34,181 bases of DNA from JALOAP01 sp964632355 (GTDB taxonomy: Bacteria > Chloroflexota > Dehalococcoidia > Tepidiformales > Tepidiformaceae), in the NCBI GenBank assembly GCA_964632355.1, contig CAZWBW010000020.1, positions 1 to 34,181 on the forward strand, in the 5' to 3' direction. The notes under the pieces are model-generated. The model did not search any database, was not told where the DNA came from, and worked only from the letters and a program-made list of their open reading frames with translations. Below are positions 16,004 to 22,839 of the stretch, piece by piece; position 1 is the first letter of the stretch; every line of letters starts with the position of its first letter. The translations under genes and the position numbers were made by a program.

Positions 16004-17719
16004 ATGGACCGAACCAACTACTGGACCCGGCGGATACGCAGGCGGCGACTCCTGGCGGGAGGCGCGGCCACGGCGGCCGGACTCGCAGGGCTCGTGGTCG
16101 CCGGGTGTGGCGGCGACAGCGACGACAACGGCAATGGTGGAGGCGGCACCATCGAAACCGGCGGCGTCCGGCCGGGCACACCGACCGCGCCGACGCCGAC
16201 AACCGCAGGAGAAGTGGTCAAGCGCGATGGCATCTTCAACATCCGCCAGGGCGCACCGTTCGCGAACATCAGCATCTACAACGGGCTCGATAGCGGGCTC
16301 TACTTCGGGCTAATCACGCCGATCTACGACCACCTCTGGTACACGCCGCTCGACACGGGCGTCCGCGAGAACTTCCTCGCTGAGTCCATCGAGCAGCCGG
16401 ATCCCCTGCACTTCACGGCAGTGATCAAAGACGCGGTTTTCCAGGACAAACCGCCGATCAACGGCCGCAAGGTTACGGCGAACGACGTGAAGGCGAGCTT
16501 CGAAGCGGCGTCGCAGGCGACGCGCATTTCGAACAGTTCCTGGTGGACGGAGGTACTCGATAAGGTCGACGCCATCGACGAGCGGACCGTCGCGTTCACG
16601 CTCAAGGCGGTCGATGCGTGGACCTTCAGTTCGACGAACGGCGGGAGCCCGATCGCCGGGTCGATCCTGCCGGAGGAGCACGCGAAGGATCAGAGCCACC
16701 TCGAACGCGACCCGATCGGGAGCGGACTCTTCGAGTTCGTCAGCCATGAAAACGGGACGAACTTCGTACTTCGCCGGAACGAGACGTACCGCGAGAAGGG
16801 CCGGCCGAACCTGGCGGGCTACCAGTACAAGCTCATCCAGGAGCAGGCGGCGGCGCTGGCGGCGTTCTCGGCGAAGGAGATCGACGCGGTCGTCCCGAAC
16901 AACCCGCTCGAACGCGACCAACTGATTCAGCAACACGGCGACCAGGTGGAGGTCGAGCCGGAGCTGAGTCGCGCTGTGTGGCTCGTCCAGCCGCGGGGCG
17001 ACGGCCAGTTCGCTGACCCGCGGGTCATCCAGGCGATTAGCCTCGCGCTGGATAAGCAGGAGATGATCGACCTGATGGGGTTCGGGGAGGGGCAGAAGAG
17101 CGGGCCCGTTCCGCCCACGTTCGTCACGTATGCGCTGACGGAGCAAGAGATCGAGGAGACGTTCGGGAAGTACGACCCGGCCGAAGCGAAGGCACTGCTC
17201 GACGCTTCGGGATTCGACACAAGCCGCGAGTACGAAATCAAGTTCATTGTGCCGGGCGACAACTACGCACAGTTCGCGCAGATTGTGCAGTCGCAGCTGG
17301 ACAAGAACCTCGGGATCAAGACGAGGCTGGTCGGCGAGGACTTCGGCAAGTGGCTGGCGCAGTCGCTGTACGGTTCGGACTACGACGGGTTCATGGTGTA
17401 CCCGACCCTCGCGTACGACGACCCGAGCAGCTACATCGGTGCATACCAGCGCGAGATTGGCGGTCGGCCGAACTGGGCGGGATTCCAGAACGACACGCTG
17501 CACAACATCGTCGTACAGCAGAAGGCCACACTCGACGACACCGAGCGGCAGAACATGATCAAGGACCTGCAGCGGCAGGCGTGGGACCTGGGAGCGCCGT
17601 TCATCCCGACGTTCGTGACCGTTTCGGGGACGGTGTACTGGACCCACGTGAAGGGACGCGTGACAGGCCGAGGCAGCTACGGCTACCTGGTGGGAACCAC
17701 GTATATCGATAAGGGCTAG
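16004..17719 (+). CDS. Extracytoplasmic solute-binding lipoprotein, SBP family 5 (peptide/nickel type)
   Basis: From ATG 16004 the protein has 571 residues. GGAGG at 15992-15996 sets this start; the in-frame ATG at 15956 is less likely. The N terminus carries an Arg-rich patch (RRIRRRRLLAGG) followed by a hydrophobic helix and the lipobox VVAGC (Cys35). It is probably exported, perhaps by Tat, and lipid-anchored. A Gly/Asp/Asn-rich linker follows. The rest matches SBP_bac_5: an FTAVIKDAVFQDKPPINGRK-like ligand-lobe segment, KVTANDVKASFEAA, then the FADPRVIQAISLALDKQEM helix near residue 340. It starts an operon with two DppB/DppC-type permeases. The ligand could be a peptide, an opine or another small polar compound. 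Confidence 0.9.
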   Translation: MDRTNYWTRRIRRRRLLAGGAATAAGLAGLVVAGCGGDSDDNGNGGGGTIETGGVRPGTPTAPTPTTAGEVVKRDGIFNIRQGAPFANISIYNGLDSGLYFGLITPIYDHLWYTPLDTGVRENFLAESIEQPDPLHFTAVIKDAVFQDKPPINGRKVTANDVKASFEAASQATRISNSSWWTEVLDKVDAIDERTVAFTLKAVDAWTFSSTNGGSPIAGSILPEEHAKDQSHLERDPIGSGLFEFVSHENGTNFVLRRNETYREKGRPNLAGYQYKLIQEQAAALAAFSAKEIDAVVPNNPLERDQLIQQHGDQVEVEPELSRAVWLVQPRGDGQFADPRVIQAISLALDKQEMIDLMGFGEGQKSGPVPPTFVTYALTEQEIEETFGKYDPAEAKALLDASGFDTSREYEIKFIVPGDNYAQFAQIVQSQLDKNLGIKTRLVGEDFGKWLAQSLYGSDYDGFMVYPTLAYDDPSSYIGAYQREIGGRPNWAGFQNDTLHNIVVQQKATLDDTERQNMIKDLQRQAWDLGAPFIPTFVTVSGTVYWTHVKGRVTGRGSYGYLVGTTYIDKG

Positions 17720-17730
17720 GAGCGGGCCAC

Positions 17731-18681
17731 ATGCGTCAGTATGCGCTGCGGCGGCTGATGTACCTGCCGTTGATCATCGCGGTCGTTTCGTGCCTGACGT
17801 TCTTCACCCTGCGGCTACCGATTTCGCGCGACCCGGTGGCGTACCACTCGACGCAATCGACGACGGTCGAACAGCAGGAGGAGATCCGCCGGCAGTTCGG
17901 GCTCGACAAGCCGGTGATGGAGCAGTTCGCCACGTGGGTCGGGCAGGTGCTGCGGGGCGACCTCGGAAAGACGTTCCGGGGCAACCAGCCGGTGTGGCCC
18001 GAGGTGCAGCGGCGGTTGCCCATCACGTTCGAAATCCTCGGGCTGGCGCTGGCGTTCAGCACCATCATCGGCGTGTCGTTCGGCGTGCTGAGTGCGGTGA
18101 AACAGAACACCGTCGTGGACTACGCCGCGCGCGTGTTCGCCGTGTTCGGGCAATCGATCCCCGAATTCTTCCTGCTGGTACTGCTGATTGTGCTGCCTTC
18201 GATCTGGTGGAACTATTCGCCGCCGGTCGGAGGTCACGTGTCGCTGTTCGATGACCCGTGGGAGAACCTGCGGCTGTACGTGCCGCCGGCGCTGGTGCTT
18301 GGGCTGGGCGGCGCGGCGGCGATGATGCGGCTCACGCGGTCGACCATGCTGGAGGTCCTGCGGCAGGACTACATCCGGACAGCGCGCGCGAAGGGACTGG
18401 CGAACCACCGGGTGGTGTTCACCCATGCGCTGCGCAACTCGCTGATCCCGATCGTCACGCTGCTCGGGTCGCAGGTGACGATCCTGTTCTTCGGGTCGGT
18501 GATCTTCGAACTCATCTTCAGCATCAACGGCATCGGGCAGTTCTTCTTCGTTTCGGTGACCACGCTGGACTTCCCGGTGATCCAGTTCCTGGTGCTGTAC
18601 TCCGCGGTGGTGGTGGTGCTGCTGCACCTGCTGGTCGACCTCTCGTACGCCTTCATTGACCCGCGTGTGAGGTACAACTGA
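17731..18681 (+). CDS. ABC transporter permease, DppB/OppB type
   Basis: A 316-residue membrane protein with the usual layout: N-terminal helix (YLPLIIAVVSCLTFFTL), a periplasmic domain containing QFGLDKPVMEQFATWVGQVLRGDLG, then five further helices. The EAA-type cytoplasmic coupling loop is seen as YIRTARAKGLANHRVVFTHA followed by LRNSLIPIVT. AGGAG lies 8 nt before the ATG. The stop overlaps the next permease start (TGATG). It forms the channel with the DppC-like partner. Confidence 0.92.
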   Translation: MRQYALRRLMYLPLIIAVVSCLTFFTLRLPISRDPVAYHSTQSTTVEQQEEIRRQFGLDKPVMEQFATWVGQVLRGDLGKTFRGNQPVWPEVQRRLPITFEILGLALAFSTIIGVSFGVLSAVKQNTVVDYAARVFAVFGQSIPEFFLLVLLIVLPSIWWNYSPPVGGHVSLFDDPWENLRLYVPPALVLGLGGAAAMMRLTRSTMLEVLRQDYIRTARAKGLANHRVVFTHALRNSLIPIVTLLGSQVTILFFGSVIFELIFSINGIGQFFFVSVTTLDFPVIQFLVLYSAVVVVLLHLLVDLSYAFIDPRVRYN

Positions 18682-19586
18682 TGGCCGCGCAGACACCCAT
18701 CGCTGCCACCGGGTACGAATTCGGCGTAGCCACGCCGCGACGGGGTTGGCTGCGGCGAACGCGGCGGCTCGCAGCGGAACACCCGCTCGGCGTGTTCGGA
18801 CTCGTGGTGCTGATCGGCTTCGTGTTCCTCGGGGTGTTCGGTCCGTACCTGACGCCGTACGACCCGCGAGAACTCCGGGCCGGGCCACCATTCGCGAATC
18901 CTTCGCTGGACCACCCATTCGGCACGAACAACCTGGGGCAGGACGTGTTCAGCCGGGTGGTTGCGGGTGCACGCATATCGCTCGTGATCGCGAGCGCGGC
19001 GGTGTTCATCGGCGCAGGCGTAGGGGCGCTGCTCGGGATGGTCGCCGGGTACTACGGCCGGTGGGTCGACTACCTGCTGCAGCGGTCGAGCGAGGCGTTT
19101 TCGGCGTTCCCGGCGCTGGTGCTCTACTTCCTGCTGATCGCCGCGTTCGGACAAGGGCCGAAGACCATCGTGATGGCCATCGCTATCAGCGCGCTGTTCC
19201 AGGGCAACCGGGTGCTTCGCGGCGCAACGATGGTCGAAGCGCGAAGTGCCTACGTCGAGGCGGCGCGGGCCATCGGGTGCAGCGAGACGCGCATTTTCGT
19301 TCGGCATGTGATCATCAACGTGCTCCCGTTGACTGTGGTGCTCATGAGCGGGGCGCTGGGCGCCGCAATCCTCGCGGAGTCGGCGCTCGCGTTCCTTGGC
19401 CTTGGCGTCGAACCGGGCACACCGAGCTGGGGCATGGACATGAGCGGCCAGAACCTGTCGTTCGCGCGGCTCGGGCACTGGCACATCGTGGTGTTCCCGG
19501 GCATTGCAATCAGCCTCGTCGTACTGGCAGCGAACCTGCTCGGCGATACGCTGCGCGACATCTGGGACCCACGGCTGCGGAAATAG
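18681..19586 (+). CDS. ABC transporter permease, DppC/OppC type
   Basis: A 301-residue permease. The N-terminal cytoplasmic segment leads to a first helix (PLGVFGLVVLIGFVFLGVF), then the family motif HPFGTNNLGQDVFSRVVAGARISL. The EAA loop reads YVEAARAIGCSETRIFVRH. The C terminus DTLRDIWDPRLRK is the standard DppC ending. It pairs with the preceding DppB-like permease. No ATPase gene (DppD/DppF) follows. The next gene is a hydrolase with its own promoter, so the transporter must borrow ATPases encoded elsewhere. Confidence 0.92.
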   Translation: MAAQTPIAATGYEFGVATPRRGWLRRTRRLAAEHPLGVFGLVVLIGFVFLGVFGPYLTPYDPRELRAGPPFANPSLDHPFGTNNLGQDVFSRVVAGARISLVIASAAVFIGAGVGALLGMVAGYYGRWVDYLLQRSSEAFSAFPALVLYFLLIAAFGQGPKTIVMAIAISALFQGNRVLRGATMVEARSAYVEAARAIGCSETRIFVRHVIINVLPLTVVLMSGALGAAILAESALAFLGLGVEPGTPSWGMDMSGQNLSFARLGHWHIVVFPGIAISLVVLAANLLGDTLRDIWDPRLRK

Positions 19587-19609
19587 CCCACCATTCGGAC
19601 GAGACGCGG

Positions 19610-19615
19610 TAGGAT
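19610..19615 (+). promoter_or_regulatory. -10 box for the alpha/beta hydrolase
   Basis: TAGGAT, 28 nt before the ATG. The leader contains GGAGGG at 19634-19639, so this transcript is not leaderless. Confidence 0.45.
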
Positions 19616-19643
19616 CCGGGCAACGCCACGTCTGGAGGGTCCT

Positions 19644-20498
19644 ATGCCGCGGGTCGAGCTGCCGACAGGTGCATCCATCTATTACGAAGAGTTCGGACAG
19701 GGCTACCCGGTCCTGCTGTTCGCGCCCGGGGGCATGGATAGCCGCATCGACATGTGGTACCAGGCGCCGTGGAACCCCATCGAGGCGTTCGCGCCGCACT
19801 TCCGGGTCATCGCGATGGACCAGCGCAATGCGCACCGCAGCTACGCGCCGATCCAGGTGACGGACTGGGGCGACCTCGCGGCGGACCAGGCGGCGCTGCT
19901 CGACGCGCTGGGCATCGAGCGTGCGCACATCATGGGCGGGTGCATCGGGAGCTCGTTCTGCCTGCGGTTCATGCACGACAACCCGGGCCGTGCGACGGCG
20001 GCCATCCTCCAGAACCCGATTGGGCTGCGCGGTGGGAACTTCGACGGGTTCAAGAACATGTTCGAAATCGCGGCGAAGACAGCCGAAACGGGCGGCATGA
20101 AGGCGGTCGTCGATGCGGCGCTCGAAAACGATCGGTTCCAGCAGAACCACGCCGCGGGGCTGTGGGCAGCGCGCATCGCCGCGGACGAGCAGTTCCGCGA
20201 GCAGGTACTCCAGATGGACCCGGCGGAGTTCGCGCGCATCCACCGCGAGACAAAGGCGGCGTTCTTCGAGCGGTCGGACTTTGTGTTCAGCGTGACGCGC
20301 GATTTTGTGCGGAGTCTCGACGTGCCGCTGCTCGTACTGGCCGGGCACGATGACTTCCACCCGACGGCGACCGCCGAAGAGATCGCCGAACTCGCGCCGA
20401 ACGCGACCCTGGTCGATGAGTGGGCGACGCCGGAGGTGCGGGAGAAGACGGCAAAGACAGCGGTGGACTTCCTCCTGAAGCACACGCCCGCGAGCTGA
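19644..20498 (+). CDS. Alpha/beta-hydrolase fold protein with Cys at the nucleophile elbow
   Basis: A 284-residue alpha/beta hydrolase. Early strand and loop: YYEEFGQGYPVLLFAPGG. Then RVIAMDQRNAHRS and the nucleophile elbow IMGGCIGSS, where Cys100 replaces the usual Ser in G-x-S-x-G. The acid site is probably in LLVLAGHDDFHP (Asp236/Asp237). The catalytic His normally found before the C-terminal helix is not evident: the segment reads LVDEWATPEVREKTAKTAV. His239, just after the Asp pair, could substitute. Dienelactone hydrolases also use Cys, but they are a different subfamily. It follows the transporter operon with its own promoter, so a role in processing the imported substrate is possible but unproven. 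Confidence 0.85.
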   Translation: MPRVELPTGASIYYEEFGQGYPVLLFAPGGMDSRIDMWYQAPWNPIEAFAPHFRVIAMDQRNAHRSYAPIQVTDWGDLAADQAALLDALGIERAHIMGGCIGSSFCLRFMHDNPGRATAAILQNPIGLRGGNFDGFKNMFEIAAKTAETGGMKAVVDAALENDRFQQNHAAGLWAARIAADEQFREQVLQMDPAEFARIHRETKAAFFERSDFVFSVTRDFVRSLDVPLLVLAGHDDFHPTATAEEIAELAPNATLVDEWATPEVREKTAKTAVDFLLKHTPAS

Positions 20499-20601
20499 TT
20501 TTTCGGCAGCGGCGGCGAAGGAACTTTTCAAATTCGGCTTGCGTCCGTATAACGCGGGCAGAGTGCAAGCGGCACTTAACTGCTCTCGAACGGCTGGTTG
20601 A

Positions 20602-20607
20602 TATAAT
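20602..20607 (+). promoter_or_regulatory. Extended -10 promoter of the moxR operon
   Basis: A perfect TATAAT preceded by TGA (extended -10 form). AATCCGC (20605-20611) and GCGGATT (20622-20628) form an inverted repeat overlapping the -10 and the start site. No good -35 is seen. The leader to the GTG at 20718 would be about 105 nt. Confidence 0.65.
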
Positions 20608-20638
20608 CCGCATCGACTTCGGCGGATTATCTGCTAGC

Positions 20639-20689
20639 CGGAGCCGCGGTCTGGTGTGCCCCGGGCTCCGCCCCCAGCGCCCGCAGACC
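20639..20689 (+). promoter_or_regulatory. Possible H-type pseudoknot in the moxR leader
   Basis: CGGAGCC (20639-20645) can pair with GGCTCCG (20664-20670). GGTCTG (20648-20653), inside that loop, can pair with CAGACC (20684-20689). The nested topology ends 28 nt before the GTG start. In GC-rich DNA such pairing can arise by chance. Confidence 0.3.
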
Positions 20690-20717
20690 AGCACATTTGC
20701 CGCCGGAGTGGAGCTTC

Positions 20718-21588
20718 GTGGAAGACCCGCGGATCGTCGCCGAACGAATTATCTCCAACGTCCAGAAGGTCATCATCGGGAAAGACCGCGAGTTGCGGCT
20801 GGCGGTCACCGCCCTGCTGTGCAACGGGCACATGCTGATCGAANNNNNNNNNNCTCCTGCCGAGCGACATCACCGGTGTCTCGATCTACAACCAGAAGAA
20901 CTCTGACTTCGAGTTCCACCCGGGGCCGATCCTCGCGCAGATTGTGCTGGCCGACGAAGTAAACCGGGCAACGCCGAAGACGCAGTCCGCGTTGCTCGAA
21001 GCCATGGAAGAGCGGCAGGTGACGGTCGATGGTGTTACGCACCAGATGCCGGCGCCGTTCATGGTGATGGCGACGCAGAACCCCATCGAGTATGAGGGCA
21101 CCTTCCCGCTTCCGGAGGCGCAGCTCGACCGCTTCCTCATCCGAATCCACCTCGGGTACCCATCGAAGATCGATGAGGTGCACGTGCTGGACGCCCAGCA
21201 GACAGCGCACCCGGTCGATTCGCTGGAGCAGGTGACCGACGCGAACGAGATCCTCCAGCTCCAGCGGGCGGTGAAGGAGATTTACGTCGACCCGCTGATC
21301 AAGCAGTACATCGTCGAGCTAGCATCGGCGACGCGTGAACACGAGTCGGTGTACCTCGGCGCAAGCCCGCGTGGGTCGCTCGCGCTGTTCCGGACGGCAC
21401 AGGCGAAGGCCCTGCTCGAGGGGAGGGACTTCGTCACACCGGACGATGTGAAGGAGCTTGCGCTGGTCACGCTCGGGCACCGCATCATCCTGAGCCCCGG
21501 CGCGAAGGTGAAGGGCACCACGGTCGCCGACGTTGTGGCGGCCTGTCTGAACCGCGTGGCCGTACCGGGCGCACGCGCACGCGCCTGA
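20718..21588 (+). CDS. MoxR-type AAA+ ATPase, interrupted by an assembly gap
   Basis: Two fragments of one gene. The first, from GTG 20718 to the Ns, ends in LLCNGHMLIE. The second resumes at LLPSDITGVSIYNQKN, in a different frame. The family normally has about 30 residues between these points, including the Walker A P-loop, so roughly 90 bases are missing. The Ns are a placeholder and the frame change is an artefact. Present are Walker B (IVLADEVNRA), the MoxR signature TPKTQSALLEAMEERQVT, sensor 1 (MATQNPIEYEGTF), EAQLDRF and the lid domain with a GASPRGSLALF segment. MoxR ATPases act as chaperones for neighbouring DUF58/VWA proteins. It leads the operon with DUF58 and TgpA-like genes. ATG 20697 is an alternative start. 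Confidence 0.9.
20844..20853. other. Ten-N assembly gap
   Basis: A run of ten N bases inside moxR. From the protein family the true missing length should be about 90 bases and encode the P-loop. Confidence 0.98.
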
Positions 21589-21591
21589 GCC

Positions 21592-22839
21592 ATGCGCCGC
21601 CTCATCCGGTCCGCACTCGCGCCCGAACACCGAACCCTGACGCTGGTCGTCTGCATCCTGCTGGTATCGGTGTTTGTCGCGATGGGCACCGGGTTCTGGC
21701 TGCTCTTCCGGCTGGCCTACGTCATCGCGTTCGCGATCCCGGTCGCGTGGCTGATTGCGTGGTACAACACGCGCCACCTCGAAGTAAGCGTGGACCGGAA
21801 AACCGACCGGGCGCAGGTGGGGCAGGAAGCCGAGGAGATCATCGAGATCCGGAACACATTCTTCCTGCCGAAGCTCTGGCTAGACGTCGAAGACCCGAGC
21901 GACCTGCCAGGGCACCGTTCGCGCCGGGTCGTCGTCATTCCACCCCGGCGATCGCGGAGCTGGATTGTCGACACGCCGTTGCTGCGGCGCGGGCTGTATG
22001 ACTGGGGTCCCCTCCGCGTCACCTCCACCGACCCGTTCGGGTTGTTCCGGATGGTGCGGGAATTCGGCGGCACGCAGCAGATCCTGGTGTACCCACCGGT
22101 CGTCGACCTGCCGCACTTCCAGGCGCCACCAGCGAACCTTCCGGGAGAGGGGCGGTTTCGCCGGCGAACGCACTACGTGACGCCGAACGCAAGCGGAATT
22201 CGCCAATATGCCCCGGGCGACGCCTACAACCGCATCCACTGGCGCAGCACGGCTCGTATGGGCGAATTGATGGTGAAGACGTTCGAGCTCGACCCGGCAA
22301 GCGACATCTGGGTGATCCTCGACCTTGAGCGCCGGGTGAACGCCGGGCGCGGCGAAGAGAGCACCGAGGAATACGGCGTCCGGGCGGCTGCGAGCATTGC
22401 GCGGCACTACCTGGTTTCGAACCGGACGGTCGGGTACATGTCGTTCGGGCGCGACCTGCAGATCATCGAGCCGGAGCGGGGCCAGCAACAGATGACGCGC
22501 ATCCTCGAGACGCTGGCGACCGTCCGCGCAGTGGGCGACGCGCCGCTCGGGAACCTGCTGCAGGAAGAGCAGCGGCGGTTCGGCCGCCACACGACGCTCA
22601 TCGTCATCACTGCGGCGACGGATGATCACTGGCTCACCGCGATGCAGTCGCTGGTGCAACGCGGCGTGCGGGCTGCCGTCGTTCTCCTCGATCCCTCCAC
22701 GTTTGGTGCGGATCGGTCTGCGCTGTTGATGTACGGCGAACTGGCGGCGAGCGATATCCTGACTTATGTCGTTCGGCGTGGGGACGATCTGAGCCTCGCG
22801 CTGAGCCCATCGGCGGGGGTCGGCACATGGCAGGAATGA
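21592..22839 (+). CDS. DUF58-domain membrane protein
   Basis: A 415-residue protein. Two adjacent helices lie in the first 60 residues, then a beta-rich region (VSVDRKTDRAQVGQEAEEI). The DUF58 signature follows: DPFGLFRMVREF near 150 and then GIRQYAPGDAYNRIHWRSTA near 205. The C-terminal half has a VWA-like fold (DIWVILDLERR near 240 as the probable metal-site strand). DUF58 proteins are regularly encoded between MoxR and transglutaminase-like proteins, as here. Three nucleotides separate it from the moxR stop, and the next gene starts inside it with a 13-nt overlap. It is presumably a partner or client of the MoxR ATPase in envelope maintenance. Confidence 0.9.
   Translation: MRRLIRSALAPEHRTLTLVVCILLVSVFVAMGTGFWLLFRLAYVIAFAIPVAWLIAWYNTRHLEVSVDRKTDRAQVGQEAEEIIEIRNTFFLPKLWLDVEDPSDLPGHRSRRVVVIPPRRSRSWIVDTPLLRRGLYDWGPLRVTSTDPFGLFRMVREFGGTQQILVYPPVVDLPHFQAPPANLPGEGRFRRRTHYVTPNASGIRQYAPGDAYNRIHWRSTARMGELMVKTFELDPASDIWVILDLERRVNAGRGEESTEEYGVRAAASIARHYLVSNRTVGYMSFGRDLQIIEPERGQQQMTRILETLATVRAVGDAPLGNLLQEEQRRFGRHTTLIVITAATDDHWLTAMQSLVQRGVRAAVVLLDPSTFGADRSALLMYGELAASDILTYVVRRGDDLSLALSPSAGVGTWQE

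Noticed and set aside
20844..20853. moxR as a true pseudogene
   Set aside because: The break coincides with the N run, and the sequence on both sides is fully conserved, so the break is an assembly gap.
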